Assembly: GCF_001854805.1 (NCBI RefSeq)
Contig: NZ_MBLO01000236.1
Coordinates: 1-64,000 of the forward strand
DNA from: Pseudofrankia coriaricola
Lineage (GTDB): Bacteria > Actinomycetota > Actinomycetes > Frankiales > Frankiaceae
Reading direction: 5' to 3'
DNA: 64,000 nt
Numbering within the stretch: the first letter of the stretch is position 1; every line of letters begins with the position of its first letter. Position numbers and translations under genes: made by a program. Below, one piece after another: positions 8,830 to 17,530 of the stretch. The notes beneath the pieces are model-generated. The model ran no database searches, had not been told where the DNA came from, and saw only the letters and a list, made by a program, of their open reading frames with translations.

Positions 8830-9474
8830 CTACTCGTCAGCCATGCCGGTCGCCGTTGAGGCCACGGCAGGGACGGGGACAGGGACCACGGTGGGAGCGG
8901 GCAGCGGCGGCAAGGGCAACGGGAGGGCCGGGAGGCCGTCGATGCTCTGGCCGTTGAAGTCCTTCGCCTCGCAGTACGCGGCGAACTCCTCGTCGGTCTT
9001 GCGTCCGAAGTACTCGCCGTGCAGCGCGCGGTCCCCGACCGGCTCCATCAGTGGCACCTTGTATCCGCAGCTGTCGCTGACCTGCTCGGCCGTCACCACG
9101 ATGACGGCGCGCACCGACGGCTGGTCCCGCAGGGGGAAGCGGGCGAGCAGCGCGCCGAACCGCGGGTCGTCGCGGAACACCACGTCGCCGCGCCCGTGCA
9201 CCCGCACGATCTTCGGCGGCCCCCAGAACGCGCACCACATGAGCGTGATCCGCCCGTTCTCCCGCAGGTGCGCGATCGTCTCGGCGTGGCTGCCGCCCAG
9301 GTCCAGGTAGGCCACCGTGTGCTCGTCGAACACCGCGAACGTGTCCGCCCCGCCCTTCGGGGACAGGTTCACGTGCCCGTCCCCGGACAGCGGCGCCGTG
9401 GCCACGAAGAACACCGGCTGCGCCTCGACGAAGTCCCGCAGCCGCCCGTCGATCCGCTCGTAGACCTTCCCCAT
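8830..9474 (-). CDS. Pyridoxamine 5'-phosphate oxidase-family protein
   Basis: A 214-residue FMN or F420-type split-barrel protein. The segments FFVATAPLSGDGHVNLSPKGG, VAYLDLGGSHAETIAHLREN and RITLMWCAFWGPPKIVRVHG are the hallmark of the PPOX-domain subgroup that is not involved in vitamin B6 synthesis. The last 35 residues form a Pro/Ala/Val-rich tail that is probably disordered. The exact reaction is unknown. The ATG at 9474 has a weak purine-rich stretch upstream. Confidence 0.85.
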   Translation of the reverse strand: MGKVYERIDGRLRDFVEAQPVFFVATAPLSGDGHVNLSPKGGADTFAVFDEHTVAYLDLGGSHAETIAHLRENGRITLMWCAFWGPPKIVRVHGRGDVVFRDDPRFGALLARFPLRDQPSVRAVIVVTAEQVSDSCGYKVPLMEPVGDRALHGEYFGRKTDEEFAAYCEAKDFNGQSIDGLPALPLPLPPLPAPTVVPVPVPAVASTATGMADE

Positions 9475-9668
9475 GCCTCGATCCTCGCTCCGCCGAGCGG
9501 CGCCGTCGCCCGATTTCCGTTGTCGCCGACACCTATGACAGAGCTGTCGTCGTTGTGACGTTCATCGGTGGGCGATGTTGGGCATGGTCAGGTCGCATGG
9601 TCGATCGACCTGGCGCCGACGCGGCGCCAGGGCGCGGCCGGATGGCTCTCGGAAGGGGCGCAGGCGGC

Positions 9669-10028
9669 GTGGACCACGACACCTTCAGCACCGTGGCACT
9701 GGTCATCCTGACCGTGTTTGGTCTGGTCGCCCTCGCCCTCGCGGGCGCAGGCGCGTACGTGCTCGTCAAGTACCGGGTACCGTTGCGCGGCGTCGTCACC
9801 GCCGTCGGCGCCCTCGCCTACCTCGTGTCCCCGGTCGACGCCGTACCGGAGGCACTGTTCGGCCCGTTCGGGCTCGTCGACGACGGCGGTGTCCTGCTCG
9901 CCGCGGCGCTGTATGTCGCCCGGCTGGTCGCCGCCCGGCGCGCGGCGGCGCCGGACTCGGTGATCGACGGCGAGGTCGTCCACGACACGCGCCGGACGCC
10001 TCGCGACCGCCGCCGCATCGGGAGCTGA
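9669..10028 (+). CDS. Small membrane protein, DUF1232 (YkvA family)
   Basis: About 119 residues with an N-terminal transmembrane helix (VALVILTVFGLVALALAGAG) and the DUF1232 signature LAYLVSPVDAVPEALFGPFG, in which the P-x-D-x-(I/V)-P core is conserved. A second hydrophobic segment follows, then a basic C-terminus. Function is unknown. Several in-frame starts exist (9555, 9642, 9669). The GTG at 9669 puts the membrane helix at the usual distance from the N-terminus, but its ribosome site (GGAAGG at 9651) is rather far, so the start is uncertain. Confidence 0.7.
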   Translation: MDHDTFSTVALVILTVFGLVALALAGAGAYVLVKYRVPLRGVVTAVGALAYLVSPVDAVPEALFGPFGLVDDGGVLLAAALYVARLVAARRAAAPDSVIDGEVVHDTRRTPRDRRRIGS

Positions 10029-10072
10029 CCCCCGCTTCGGTCCTTCCGCCTCAGGGACCGGGCGGCCGTGGC

Positions 10073-12427
10073 TCAGGGGCGGGGAGGCCGCGGGCCCGGC
10101 TTGGCGAGGCTAGCCAGGTAGCGGTTGTAGGCCTCGAACTCGTCGTCCTCGCCGCTGTCCATGCGAGCGTCCTTGGCGCGGCCGTGGCGCTCCTCGGTGC
10201 GCGCCCACTGGAAGAACAGGGCGGCGAGCACCGCCAGCGACGGCAGCTCCCCGAAGCTCCACGCCATGCCGCCGCCGACCTGCTGGACGTCGAGCAGCGA
10301 GCCGCCCCACGGCCGGTCGAGCAGCCGGTAGTACGACGCGCCGATCACCTCGTTGGACATCATCAGGATCACGCCGAAGAACGTGTGCACCGCGGAGGCG
10401 AGGAACAGCAGCACGATCCGCGCCGGGTACACCGGCCGGCGCGGCCCCGGGTCAACGCCGATGAGCAGCCAGAAGAACAGGTACCCGACGACGAGGAAGT
10501 GGCACATCATCGCCAGGTGCGCGAGATGGTTGCGAAGCACCCAGCCGTACAGCGGCGTCAGGTACAGCACATACAGCGACACCGAGTACAGGGTGAACGT
10601 CACGACCGGGTGGGAGACGAACGCCAGCCAGCGGCTGTTCACGATCCGCAGCAGCCAGGCCCTGGCGCTGCGGGTGGTACCGGTGACCCCGGTCGGCAGC
10701 GCGCGCAGCGCGAGCGTCACCGGCGCGCCGAGCACCAGCAGCACCGGGGCCAGCATCATCAGCAGCAGGTGCTGGGCCATGTGCACGCTGAACAGCACCC
10801 GGCCGTAGGGGCCGAGCCCGCTGCTGGTCGCGAACGCGATGACGGCGAGCCCCATCAGCCAGCTGACGGTGCGCCCGACAGGCCAGGACGCGCCGGCGCG
10901 GCGCAGGCGGATGACCCCGGTCAGGTACAGCCAGGCGCCCAGCAGGACCACCGTGAGGAACAGCAGGTCGGGACGGGCCCCGGTGACGATCCGGCCCGCG
11001 GTGAACGGCGGCGGCATCGGGTAGCCGAGGAGCGAGACCACCGGGTCGTCGGTCGCCACGCCGTCGGCGCCCGCCGGCGTCGGGGTGCGGGACAGGCCGG
11101 CGCCGAGCGCGATGGCGACACCCATCACGGCGACCTCGGCGGCGCCGAGCCGCAGGAACGGCCGGCGCCGCCCGGGTGAGGCGGCGAGGCGACGGATCGT
11201 GAACCGCCGGTGCGCCGCGCCGAGGCCGGCGAGCACGACGAGCGCGACCGCCTTCGCGATCACCAGGTTGCCGTAGCGACTGTCGAGCAGCGCGCTCCAG
11301 CTGGCCACCCGGACGTACGCGTTGACGACGCCGCTGATGGCGACGACGACGAGGCAGAGCCCCGCGATCCCGCTGTAGCGGGTGACGGCGGTGACCAGCT
11401 CGCGCCCGCCCAGCCGGCGCCCGCCGGCGAGCAGCGCGGCGAGCCCGCCGACCCAGGCCGACACCCCGAGAACGTGCAGCCCGCCGCTGACGGTCGCGAG
11501 ATCATGGCCGCCGGAGCCGTGCGCGTGACCAGTCATCGCGACCGGGAGCAGGGCGCCGAGCGCCAGCACCGCGAGCCACGCCGACGTGTCCAGCCTGCGG
11601 GCCACCCCGGCGCCGATGGCGATCGCGAACGCGAGGCCCGCGACGATCAGCAACGCCCGCGGCTGCGGCACCGCGTCGATGACGTTGCCGACGTTGTGGC
11701 GGCTCAGCGCGCCCGGCAGCGGGCGCCCGATCAGGTCGGAGACGGTGAACGCGAACTGGGCGAGCGAGGCCACGCACCAGACCCAGGCGGCGGCGGACGC
11801 CCAGCGCAGCATCCTCCTGCCGGCCGCCCCCGGCTTCCCGCCGGCCGCCGGGAAGAGGAACGCGGCGGCGAGCAGCGCCCCGACCGTGGCGACGCCGGCC
11901 GTGTCGCACAGCAGCCGGCTGATCGGCAGCCCCCAGCCGGTGAACAGTCCAGGGTCGGCCCCGGCGAGTTCGGCCGGAAGCCGCTTCGGCGCGCCGCCGC
12001 CCGCCTTGAGCACGACGACGAGCGTCACGAGCATCGCGACGGCGCCCGCGGCCACGCCGGCGATCGCCGGCCACCGTCCCGAGCCGCCCTCGGCGCCGCC
12101 GTCGCCCTCGCCTTCTCCGCCCGTCTCCCGGGGCGTGCCGATGGCGGCGGGCGGCGTGGCTGGCGTGCCGGCAGTCGGGTCAACGGGCGGGGCGCCAGCC
12201 GAAGCGGCGACCGTGGTGGGTGTCTCGGTAATCCCGGCCACGGCGGCGTCCGCGTACGCGGCGGGTACGGCGGGAGAGCGGTCCGGCACGGAACCGTCAG
12301 CGGAGATGGCCGTGGCGGCGTCGGCCGGACCGGCGTCCGTCAGACCAGCGTCGACCGCGCCGGCGTCCGTCGGGTCCGTGTCGGCCAGGCCGGTGCCCGC
12401 GGCGGCCGGCGCCTGCTCAGGTCCCAT
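10073..12427 (-). CDS. CopD - cytochrome c oxidase assembly CtaG fusion (copper membrane protein)
   Basis: A large polytopic protein of 784 residues. The first about 130 residues are an Ala/Asp/Gly-rich low-complexity segment. The middle carries a CopD-like copper-import domain (for example GHAHGSGGHDLATVSGGLHVLG and the segment with RYSGIAGLCLVVVAISG). The C-terminal third is a caa3-type CtaG domain (VHMAQHLLLMMLAPVLLVLGAP, then HFLVVGYLFFWLLIG). CopD takes copper across the inner membrane and CtaG helps assemble the copper centre of oxidase, so the fusion links uptake with delivery. It overlaps the copC stop by 11 bp, implying translational coupling in one operon. Confidence 0.88.
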   Translation of the reverse strand: MGPEQAPAAAGTGLADTDPTDAGAVDAGLTDAGPADAATAISADGSVPDRSPAVPAAYADAAVAGITETPTTVAASAGAPPVDPTAGTPATPPAAIGTPRETGGEGEGDGGAEGGSGRWPAIAGVAAGAVAMLVTLVVVLKAGGGAPKRLPAELAGADPGLFTGWGLPISRLLCDTAGVATVGALLAAAFLFPAAGGKPGAAGRRMLRWASAAAWVWCVASLAQFAFTVSDLIGRPLPGALSRHNVGNVIDAVPQPRALLIVAGLAFAIAIGAGVARRLDTSAWLAVLALGALLPVAMTGHAHGSGGHDLATVSGGLHVLGVSAWVGGLAALLAGGRRLGGRELVTAVTRYSGIAGLCLVVVAISGVVNAYVRVASWSALLDSRYGNLVIAKAVALVVLAGLGAAHRRFTIRRLAASPGRRRPFLRLGAAEVAVMGVAIALGAGLSRTPTPAGADGVATDDPVVSLLGYPMPPPFTAGRIVTGARPDLLFLTVVLLGAWLYLTGVIRLRRAGASWPVGRTVSWLMGLAVIAFATSSGLGPYGRVLFSVHMAQHLLLMMLAPVLLVLGAPVTLALRALPTGVTGTTRSARAWLLRIVNSRWLAFVSHPVVTFTLYSVSLYVLYLTPLYGWVLRNHLAHLAMMCHFLVVGYLFFWLLIGVDPGPRRPVYPARIVLLFLASAVHTFFGVILMMSNEVIGASYYRLLDRPWGGSLLDVQQVGGGMAWSFGELPSLAVLAALFFQWARTEERHGRAKDARMDSGEDDEFEAYNRYLASLAKPGPRPPRP

Positions 12428-13130
12428 CGGTACTCCCCTGCCTGCGCCTGGCCAGCACCGCGATGACCGCGCCGCCGGCGGCCAGCACGCCGGCGCCGAC
12501 CGCGACCCCCACGATCAAGCCCGTGGACCATCCGCCGTTCCCGCTCACGTCTTCCCCGGCATTCGTCAGCGTGGTCGTGCCGCTGGTCGGGTCACCGGCC
12601 ACCGCCGGGGTTGCCGTCGGTATCGAGGCCGGGCCGGTGGAGGCGCTCGCGGCGGACGGCCTCGGCGAGGGCTGGCCCGTCGCGGCCGTCGCGGTGAAAG
12701 TGATCTCGCCGCTGACCGGGTGGCCGTCCGCGGAGACCACCCGGTAGGCGAGCCGGTAGGTTCCCGCCGGCCGGTTGGCGGCCAGCGGCTGGGTGACGGT
12801 CGCGCCGTCGAGGACCGCCTCGCCCGCGGCGACGCTGGCGCCGGCGGGCCCCTCGACCGCGACCGCGCCCAGGCCCAGCAGATGCTGGGCGAACAGCAAC
12901 TCGACATGATCGGGCGCGGTCGGGACGGTCTCGCCGTTGGCCGGCGTGCTCGACGTCAGCTGGGTGTGCGCACTCGCGGGCGACGCCCCGGCGAGGATCG
13001 CGAGCGTCGCCAGCCCACCCACCAGGGCGGCGGCGAGGACGGCCGTGCCAGGGGCCCGTCGCCGGTGGGGAGGTCTCACGCCGAGGGCCTCGGCGAGGCT
13101 CCCTCGCCGTCCGGCAACGACTCCGCGCAT
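12417..13130 (-). CDS. copC: Copper-resistance protein CopC, membrane anchored
   Basis: An exported copper-binding protein of 237 residues. A signal sequence ends in ASPASA, and the mature protein would begin HTQLTSSTPANGE, placing a histidine at the N-terminus (H55 of the precursor), as in the Cu(II) site of CopC. The second ligand histidine lies in SADGHPVSGEITF. An Ala/Ser/Thr/Pro linker then leads to a C-terminal transmembrane helix and a basic stop-transfer sequence. The ATG at 13130 is preferred because GGAG is 6 nt away; a GTG at 13211 would add 27 residues. It is the first gene of an operon with the CopD-CtaG fusion and lies below a palindromic operator. Confidence 0.87.
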   Translation of the reverse strand: MRGVVAGRRGSLAEALGVRPPHRRRAPGTAVLAAALVGGLATLAILAGASPASAHTQLTSSTPANGETVPTAPDHVELLFAQHLLGLGAVAVEGPAGASVAAGEAVLDGATVTQPLAANRPAGTYRLAYRVVSADGHPVSGEITFTATAATGQPSPRPSAASASTGPASIPTATPAVAGDPTSGTTTLTNAGEDVSGNGGWSTGLIVGVAVGAGVLAAGGAVIAVLARRRQGSTDGT

Positions 13131-13216
13131 CGGCGACTCCAGCCCCAGCCCCGCCAGGCGCGGCGGCGGCGGGCTCGGCTCCAGGGCCGCACCGCCACCG
13201 TTCACACCCACGCTCG

Positions 13217-13235
13217 CTTCTACGTCACGTCGAAG
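13217..13235 (-). promoter_or_regulatory. Copper-cluster operator 1, upstream of copC
   Basis: CTTCTACG-tca-CGTCGAAG is an 8+8 inverted repeat with one mismatch and a 3-bp centre. It is the same sequence as the operator upstream of the neighbouring membrane-protein gene (13704-13722) apart from that mismatch and the centre. On the minus strand a plausible -10 box TATCTT (13233-13238) overlaps its upstream edge. The half-site CTACG/CGTAG resembles sites of the BlaI/CopY class of repressors (inference). Confidence 0.55.
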
Positions 13236-13260
13236 ATACCTGGCCCGTCGTCGCCCTCCG

Positions 13261-13689
13261 CTACCGCCAGAGGACGGCGATCAGCACGTTGACGAGGGCA
13301 AGGCCGCCGGCCAGGTTCACCGGCGCCCGCAGGTCCACCGCCCGCGCCGCCGGCACGGTGCCGGCGCTCGCGCTCGCGCTGGCGCTGGCAAGCGCGGGCA
13401 GCGCCCGCTCCTCGTCGTCGCGCCGCAGTCCAAGGTAGGCGACGGCGAAGACCGCCAGCGCGACGACCAGCTTCACGCCGATCTTGGCGTTGTCGACGTC
13501 GTGGTCGACCGCGCCCGACGACGCCAGCCCCACCAGCACCGGCCCGCTGATCACCTGGGTGACCGCGCCGTACACGACCACCGCCGGCACTCGCGGCCGG
13601 ACGGCCCCAAGCTGCGTCAGCCACCCCCCGACGACAGCGGCCATCCCGACCAGGTGCACGACCACGATGAGATCCCAGACCGTCTCCAT
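13261..13689 (-). CDS. Four-helix integral membrane protein of the copper cluster
   Basis: A 142-residue protein with about four transmembrane helices (LIVVVHLVGMAAVVGGWLTQ; VVVYGAVTQVISGPVLVGLA; KLVVALAVFAVAYLGL; LAGGLALVNVLIAVLW). A Ser/Ala-rich loop separates the third and fourth. I recognise no named family with certainty. The topology and histidine in helix 1 recall small CopD-like or DUF2269-type proteins. A near-identical operator shared with copC suggests a role in copper handling. The ATG at 13689 may be leaderless, because a -10 box TAGCGT ends 7 nt before it. Confidence 0.72.
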   Translation of the reverse strand: METVWDLIVVVHLVGMAAVVGGWLTQLGAVRPRVPAVVVYGAVTQVISGPVLVGLASSGAVDHDVDNAKIGVKLVVALAVFAVAYLGLRRDDEERALPALASASASASAGTVPAARAVDLRAPVNLAGGLALVNVLIAVLWR

Positions 13690-13703
13690 GCGCGTCACGC
13701 TAT

Positions 13704-13722
13704 CTTCTACGCACCGTAGAAG
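13704..13722 (-). promoter_or_regulatory. Copper-cluster operator 2, overlapping the membrane-protein promoter
   Basis: CTTCTACG-cac-CGTAGAAG is a perfect 8+8 inverted repeat with a 3-bp centre. On the minus strand it sits directly before the -10 box TAGCGT (13697-13702), that is, in the -35/-10 spacer of a likely leaderless promoter for the gene starting at 13689. Bound protein would block RNA polymerase. Its twin is at 13217-13235. Confidence 0.6.
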
Positions 13723-14039
13723 CGACGCCGGCCGCGCGCCGGATGGCTGCCCTCAGGGATGGCCGCGCGAGCGCGGCCGTCACGGCCGCCCAGCAGCGCC
13801 GCGAGCGCCGCGAGCATGGCCCGCAGCGCCGCACCGACGCCAGGATGCCCGCCGTCGGCGCCGGCCGCCCAAGGTCGCGGGGGATGAGTGAGTACGTCGG
13901 CGGGAGGTCCGGCCGGGGCGAGCCGGCGCGGTCATTTCGTCCCGGTGGCGGAAACGATTGCCGCGCTTGGTCTTTTGTAGGGTGGCTCACGGGCCGGGCA
14001 CGGGCGCTCGGACGAGCTCGGTCGCGAGGAGACACGGGT

Positions 14040-15350
14040 GTGGCCAGGCAGAGCGCGGGCGGGGAAGACGACCTCGCGTCCGACCGTGAGTCGGCAACGA
14101 GCGGCGACGTCGCGGGTCGGGCCGATGTCGCCCGGGAGGCGGCCGAGCTCGCCCGCGGTACGGCGCAGATAATTCCCGAAGGCGGCCTGGAAGCCAGGCT
14201 CGCCGAGGCAAGATCGGCACGGCGGCCGCTGCGGGTGAAACTCGGCGTCGATCCGTCAGGGTCGGATCTCACCCTCGGCCACGCCGTGGTGCTCCGCAAG
14301 CTTCGCCAGTTCCAGGACCATGGGCATATCGCGGTTCTGATCGTCGGGGACTTCACCGGACAGATCGGTGATCCGACCGGCCGGACACAGACCCGGAAGG
14401 CGCTCTCCGCGGACCGGACGAGAGCGAACGCACAGACCTACCTCCGGCAGGCTCTGAAGATCCTCCGCGAGGACCAGCTCGAGCTTCGTTACAACTCCGA
14501 CTGGCTCGCCAAGATGAGCCTCGTCGAGGTGCTGGAGACGAGCCGGCTGCTCACGGTCGCCCGCCTGCTGGAGCGGGACGACTTCGCCCGGCGATACCAG
14601 GCCGGACTGCCGATAAGCCTCATGGAGTTCATGTACCCGATGCTCCAGGGAATGGACTCGGTCGCGATCCGGTCCGACATCGAGATAGGCGGCACCGACC
14701 AGACCTACAACAACCTGGTCGGCCGGACCCTGCAGAAGGAAGCCAACCAGAATCCGCAGCTGATCCTGACAATGCCGTTGCTGCGCGGGACCGACGGTGC
14801 CGAGAAGATGGGGAAGTCGCTCGGCAACTGGATTTCGCTGAACGATTCACCGGACGATCAGTATGGCAAGGTCATGTCGATCGCCGATGACCTTCTGACC
14901 CACTATGCCGAGCTGTGCTGCAACTGGGACGCCGGCACCCTGGACACGTTCACCGAGTCGGCTCGCGCGAAGCCGATGGAGGCGAAGCTCGCGCTGGCCC
15001 GAAGGATCGTCGAGCTGTACCACGGTGCCGCTGCCGCGCAGGACACCGCTCGTCGTTTCGACGAGCGGTTCCGCCGCCGCAGGCTGCCGGTCGACGCTCC
15101 GGAGTTCTCCATCGCCCAGTTCGGCGACAAGGTTGACATCGTCGATCTGCTGTGTGCGGCCAACCTTGCCGCGTCGAAGAGCGAGGCTCGCCGCCTGCTC
15201 GCCGCCCAGGCGATCCGGCTTGACGGCGACAAGGTGTCGCCCGAACCCGCGCCACTCACCGTGCAGGCGTTGGACGGGAAGATTCTCCAGCGTGGCAAAC
15301 TACGCGCGGTGCGCCTGCTGGGCGCCGGCTCGGCTCAGGCCGGTCAATAG
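14040..15350 (+). CDS. tyrS: Tyrosyl-tRNA synthetase, TyrZ-like (type 2)
   Basis: Charges tRNA-Tyr with tyrosine. The 436-residue protein has the class I core (LRVKLGVDPSGSDLTLGHAV, VLIVGDFTGQIGDPTGRTQT, MYPMLQGMDSVA, IEIGGTDQTYNNL), a KMGKS loop near residue 256, and a C-terminal S4 RNA-binding domain (AASKSEARRLLAAQAIRLDG). This is the TyrZ/type-2 branch, different from the usual housekeeping actinobacterial enzyme. The HIGH motif reads TLGH and KMSKS reads KMGKS. The GTG start is well supported by GAGGAG at 14026-14031. Codon use is less extreme in GC than in the neighbours, hinting at transfer. A second TyrRS elsewhere in the genome is likely. Confidence 0.9.
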   Translation: MARQSAGGEDDLASDRESATSGDVAGRADVAREAAELARGTAQIIPEGGLEARLAEARSARRPLRVKLGVDPSGSDLTLGHAVVLRKLRQFQDHGHIAVLIVGDFTGQIGDPTGRTQTRKALSADRTRANAQTYLRQALKILREDQLELRYNSDWLAKMSLVEVLETSRLLTVARLLERDDFARRYQAGLPISLMEFMYPMLQGMDSVAIRSDIEIGGTDQTYNNLVGRTLQKEANQNPQLILTMPLLRGTDGAEKMGKSLGNWISLNDSPDDQYGKVMSIADDLLTHYAELCCNWDAGTLDTFTESARAKPMEAKLALARRIVELYHGAAAAQDTARRFDERFRRRRLPVDAPEFSIAQFGDKVDIVDLLCAANLAASKSEARRLLAAQAIRLDGDKVSPEPAPLTVQALDGKILQRGKLRAVRLLGAGSAQAGQ

Positions 15351-15419
15351 CGGCGGCCAGCCCGCCCGCTCCGGGACCTCGCGGTTGGGCCAGTGTTCGC
15401 GAAAGGGGTTCCAGGCCGC

Positions 15420-15630
15420 CGGTTCCCTGGTCGGACAGGATCTGTCGCACAACGCCGAAAAACTGATCCGGATGGGTTTTCGGCAGGAAGTGGCCCCCGG
15501 GAAGCTCGAATATCTCAAAACGAGCCGTTGTCCGTTCCCGCCAGGCGACGACGTCCTCCCGCGACAGGGATGGGTCGGCGCAGCCATGTATCGCGGTGAT
15601 CGGGCAGGGCAGTCCCGGTGCGGACGTGTA
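15420..15630 (-). pseudogene. C-terminal remnant of a type II thioesterase
   Basis: The minus strand contains an open stretch encoding YTSAPGLPCPITAIHG, then a Trp/Thr segment (VVAWRERTTARFEIFEL) and PGGHFLPKTHPDQFFGVV. This is the C-terminal third of a GrsT-type editing thioesterase, including the catalytic histidine of GGHF and the CPITA strand that leads to the catalytic acid. Upstream the homology stops: there is no GHSMGG nucleophile region and no start codon in a plausible place. It is therefore a gene fragment left by a deletion. Such enzymes normally accompany NRPS or PKS clusters, and none is present here. Confidence 0.65.
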
Positions 15631-15812
15631 CCGGTGACGGTTGCGGCCGTTGAGGCCACGACGGTGCAGACCGTGATCACCGATCTGATCGCTGCAGCGC
15701 CATCAGCGGGACTGCCGCAGAGTACTGTTGAGCGTTCCGCCGCACGAGAGCACACATGCACGGGCACGCGAATGTGGGAACGACGACAGTCCCGAAGGAG
15801 ACAGCGCGCCCG

Positions 15813-17276
15813 ATGATCGCGCCGCCCGCGACCACGATGGCGCGGACGCCGTGGGGGGACGCGCGCGGGGTGGATCTGGGCGCGGTGCGGGTGTGGCGCG
15901 GGCTGCCGTATGCGGCGGCGCCGGTCGGGCCGGCGCGGTTCCGGCCGCCGCGGCCGCCCGAGCCGTGGGCGGGCGAACGCGACTGCTCGGCGTTCGGCCC
16001 GACGAGCCCGCAGCTGCGGCTGCCGGGGCTTCGCGGACCGGGACGGCGCGCCCGGGCGCCACGCGGCTCCGAGGACTGCCTCTACCTCAACGTCTGGTCA
16101 CCGGAGCCCGGGCCCGGCGGGCAGCAGCGGCCAGTGCTGGTGTGGATCCACGGCGGCGGCTTCGTCAGCGGCGCCGGCAGCTCGTTCGACGGGGCGCGCC
16201 TGGCCGCCCGCGGCGACGCCGTCGTCATCACGATCAACTACCGGCTCGGCCCGTGGGGCCACCTCGACCTGGCGCCGGACGAGCCGGCGCCGGGCAACGA
16301 GCCGAGGGGTGTCAACCTGGCGCTGCTCGACCAGATCGCCGCGCTGCGCTGGGTGCGCGACGCGGTGGGCGCGTTCGGCGGCGACCCGGGGCGGGTGACC
16401 GTCTTCGGGGAGTCCGCCGGGGCGATCTACATCGGCGGGCTGCTGGCCGCGCCCGCCGCCCGCGGGCTGTTCCACCGGGCGGTGCTCCAGAGCGGCGCGG
16501 CCCATCACGTCCGCGGCCTCGCCGCCGCCCAGGCCGTCCGCCGCCGCCTGGTCGAGCATCTCGGCCGCCCACCGGCCGAGGCGTCGACGGCCGATCTGGT
16601 CCGCGCAGGCGAGGCGCTGCTCGTCACGTCGAACGACCCGTTCCTGCAGACCGTCGACGGCGTGGTGCTGCCCGAGCCGCCGATGGAGGCGATCGCGGGC
16701 GGGTCGTGCCGGGACGTGCCGCTGCTGGTCACGTGGTGCCGCGACGAGATGGAGCTGTTCCTGACGCTCGCCCCGGACGTGGTGCCGGCGGCCGAGGAGG
16801 CGCGGGTACGGGCGGCGCTCGGCGGCGACCAGTGGCGGCGCCTGCTCGCCCGCTACGCCGAGGACCACGGCGCCCGCGCCCGCTCCGCGCTGCTGACCGA
16901 CGCGGCGTTCGCCATGCCGGCGGCGCGCCTCGCCGACGCCGCGCACGCCGCGGGCGGCCGCGTCTGGATGCTGCGCTTCGACCACCTCGACCACCTCGGT
17001 GACCACGTGCGAGTCCCACACGGTGCCGACCTTCCGCTGACCTGGGGGCGGGCCGACGCCGCGAGCCCCGACCCGGCCCGGCGGGCCGCCGCGCTGTGGC
17101 AGGACGCCCTGCTGGCGTTCGCCCGCGCGGGCGACCCGGCCACCCCGGGCCTGCCGCTCTGGCCCCGCCACGACCCCGACCGCCGGCCGGTCCTGCTGCT
17201 GACCACCTCGCCGCGGGTCGTCGACCGCCCCGGCGAGCGCCGCGACGCCGCTTGGACCGGCCTGCCGCTGCCCTAG
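15813..17276 (+). CDS. Carboxylesterase (type B)
   Basis: Alpha/beta-hydrolase of 487 residues that hydrolyses carboxylic esters. The family signature is complete: RGLPYAAAPVGPARFRPP near the N-terminus, SEDCLYLNVW, the oxyanion hole in VLVWIHGGGF, and the nucleophile elbow FGESAG with Ser about residue 201. A late histidine in VPHGADLPLTWG probably completes the triad. Cytoplasmic, with no signal peptide. The ATG at 15813 is preferred over 15756 because AAGGAG at 15795 precedes it, though the 12-nt spacing is long. Confidence 0.88.
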   Translation: MIAPPATTMARTPWGDARGVDLGAVRVWRGLPYAAAPVGPARFRPPRPPEPWAGERDCSAFGPTSPQLRLPGLRGPGRRARAPRGSEDCLYLNVWSPEPGPGGQQRPVLVWIHGGGFVSGAGSSFDGARLAARGDAVVITINYRLGPWGHLDLAPDEPAPGNEPRGVNLALLDQIAALRWVRDAVGAFGGDPGRVTVFGESAGAIYIGGLLAAPAARGLFHRAVLQSGAAHHVRGLAAAQAVRRRLVEHLGRPPAEASTADLVRAGEALLVTSNDPFLQTVDGVVLPEPPMEAIAGGSCRDVPLLVTWCRDEMELFLTLAPDVVPAAEEARVRAALGGDQWRRLLARYAEDHGARARSALLTDAAFAMPAARLADAAHAAGGRVWMLRFDHLDHLGDHVRVPHGADLPLTWGRADAASPDPARRAAALWQDALLAFARAGDPATPGLPLWPRHDPDRRPVLLLTTSPRVVDRPGERRDAAWTGLPLP

Positions 17277-17530
17277 TCAGCCCCGCGCCGCGAACCGTGG
17301 CCGACGGCAGTGCCCCGCAACATCGAGGGGAAGGGTCCCGGGAGCGGCGAGCGGGAGAGCGGGAAGATGCGCCGGGTCACGGGATCAAGGGGTACGCCGG
17401 GCGGCGGCCTGTTGTTGCTCGTGTGTGACAGGTAGCTCAAGACGCGATAAATCCTGCCGGCCGGGTGAATGGTGCTGGGGCAGCGGACGTTGACGCTGGG
17501 GTCGGTGCGGTCGCGGGTGGAAGGAAGATC

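Noticed and set aside
13723-14039. T-box riboswitch before the tyrosyl-tRNA synthetase
   Set aside because: I could not find the conserved T-box bulge sequence or specifier loop; only a possible TAGGGT -10 box near 13980 is seen.
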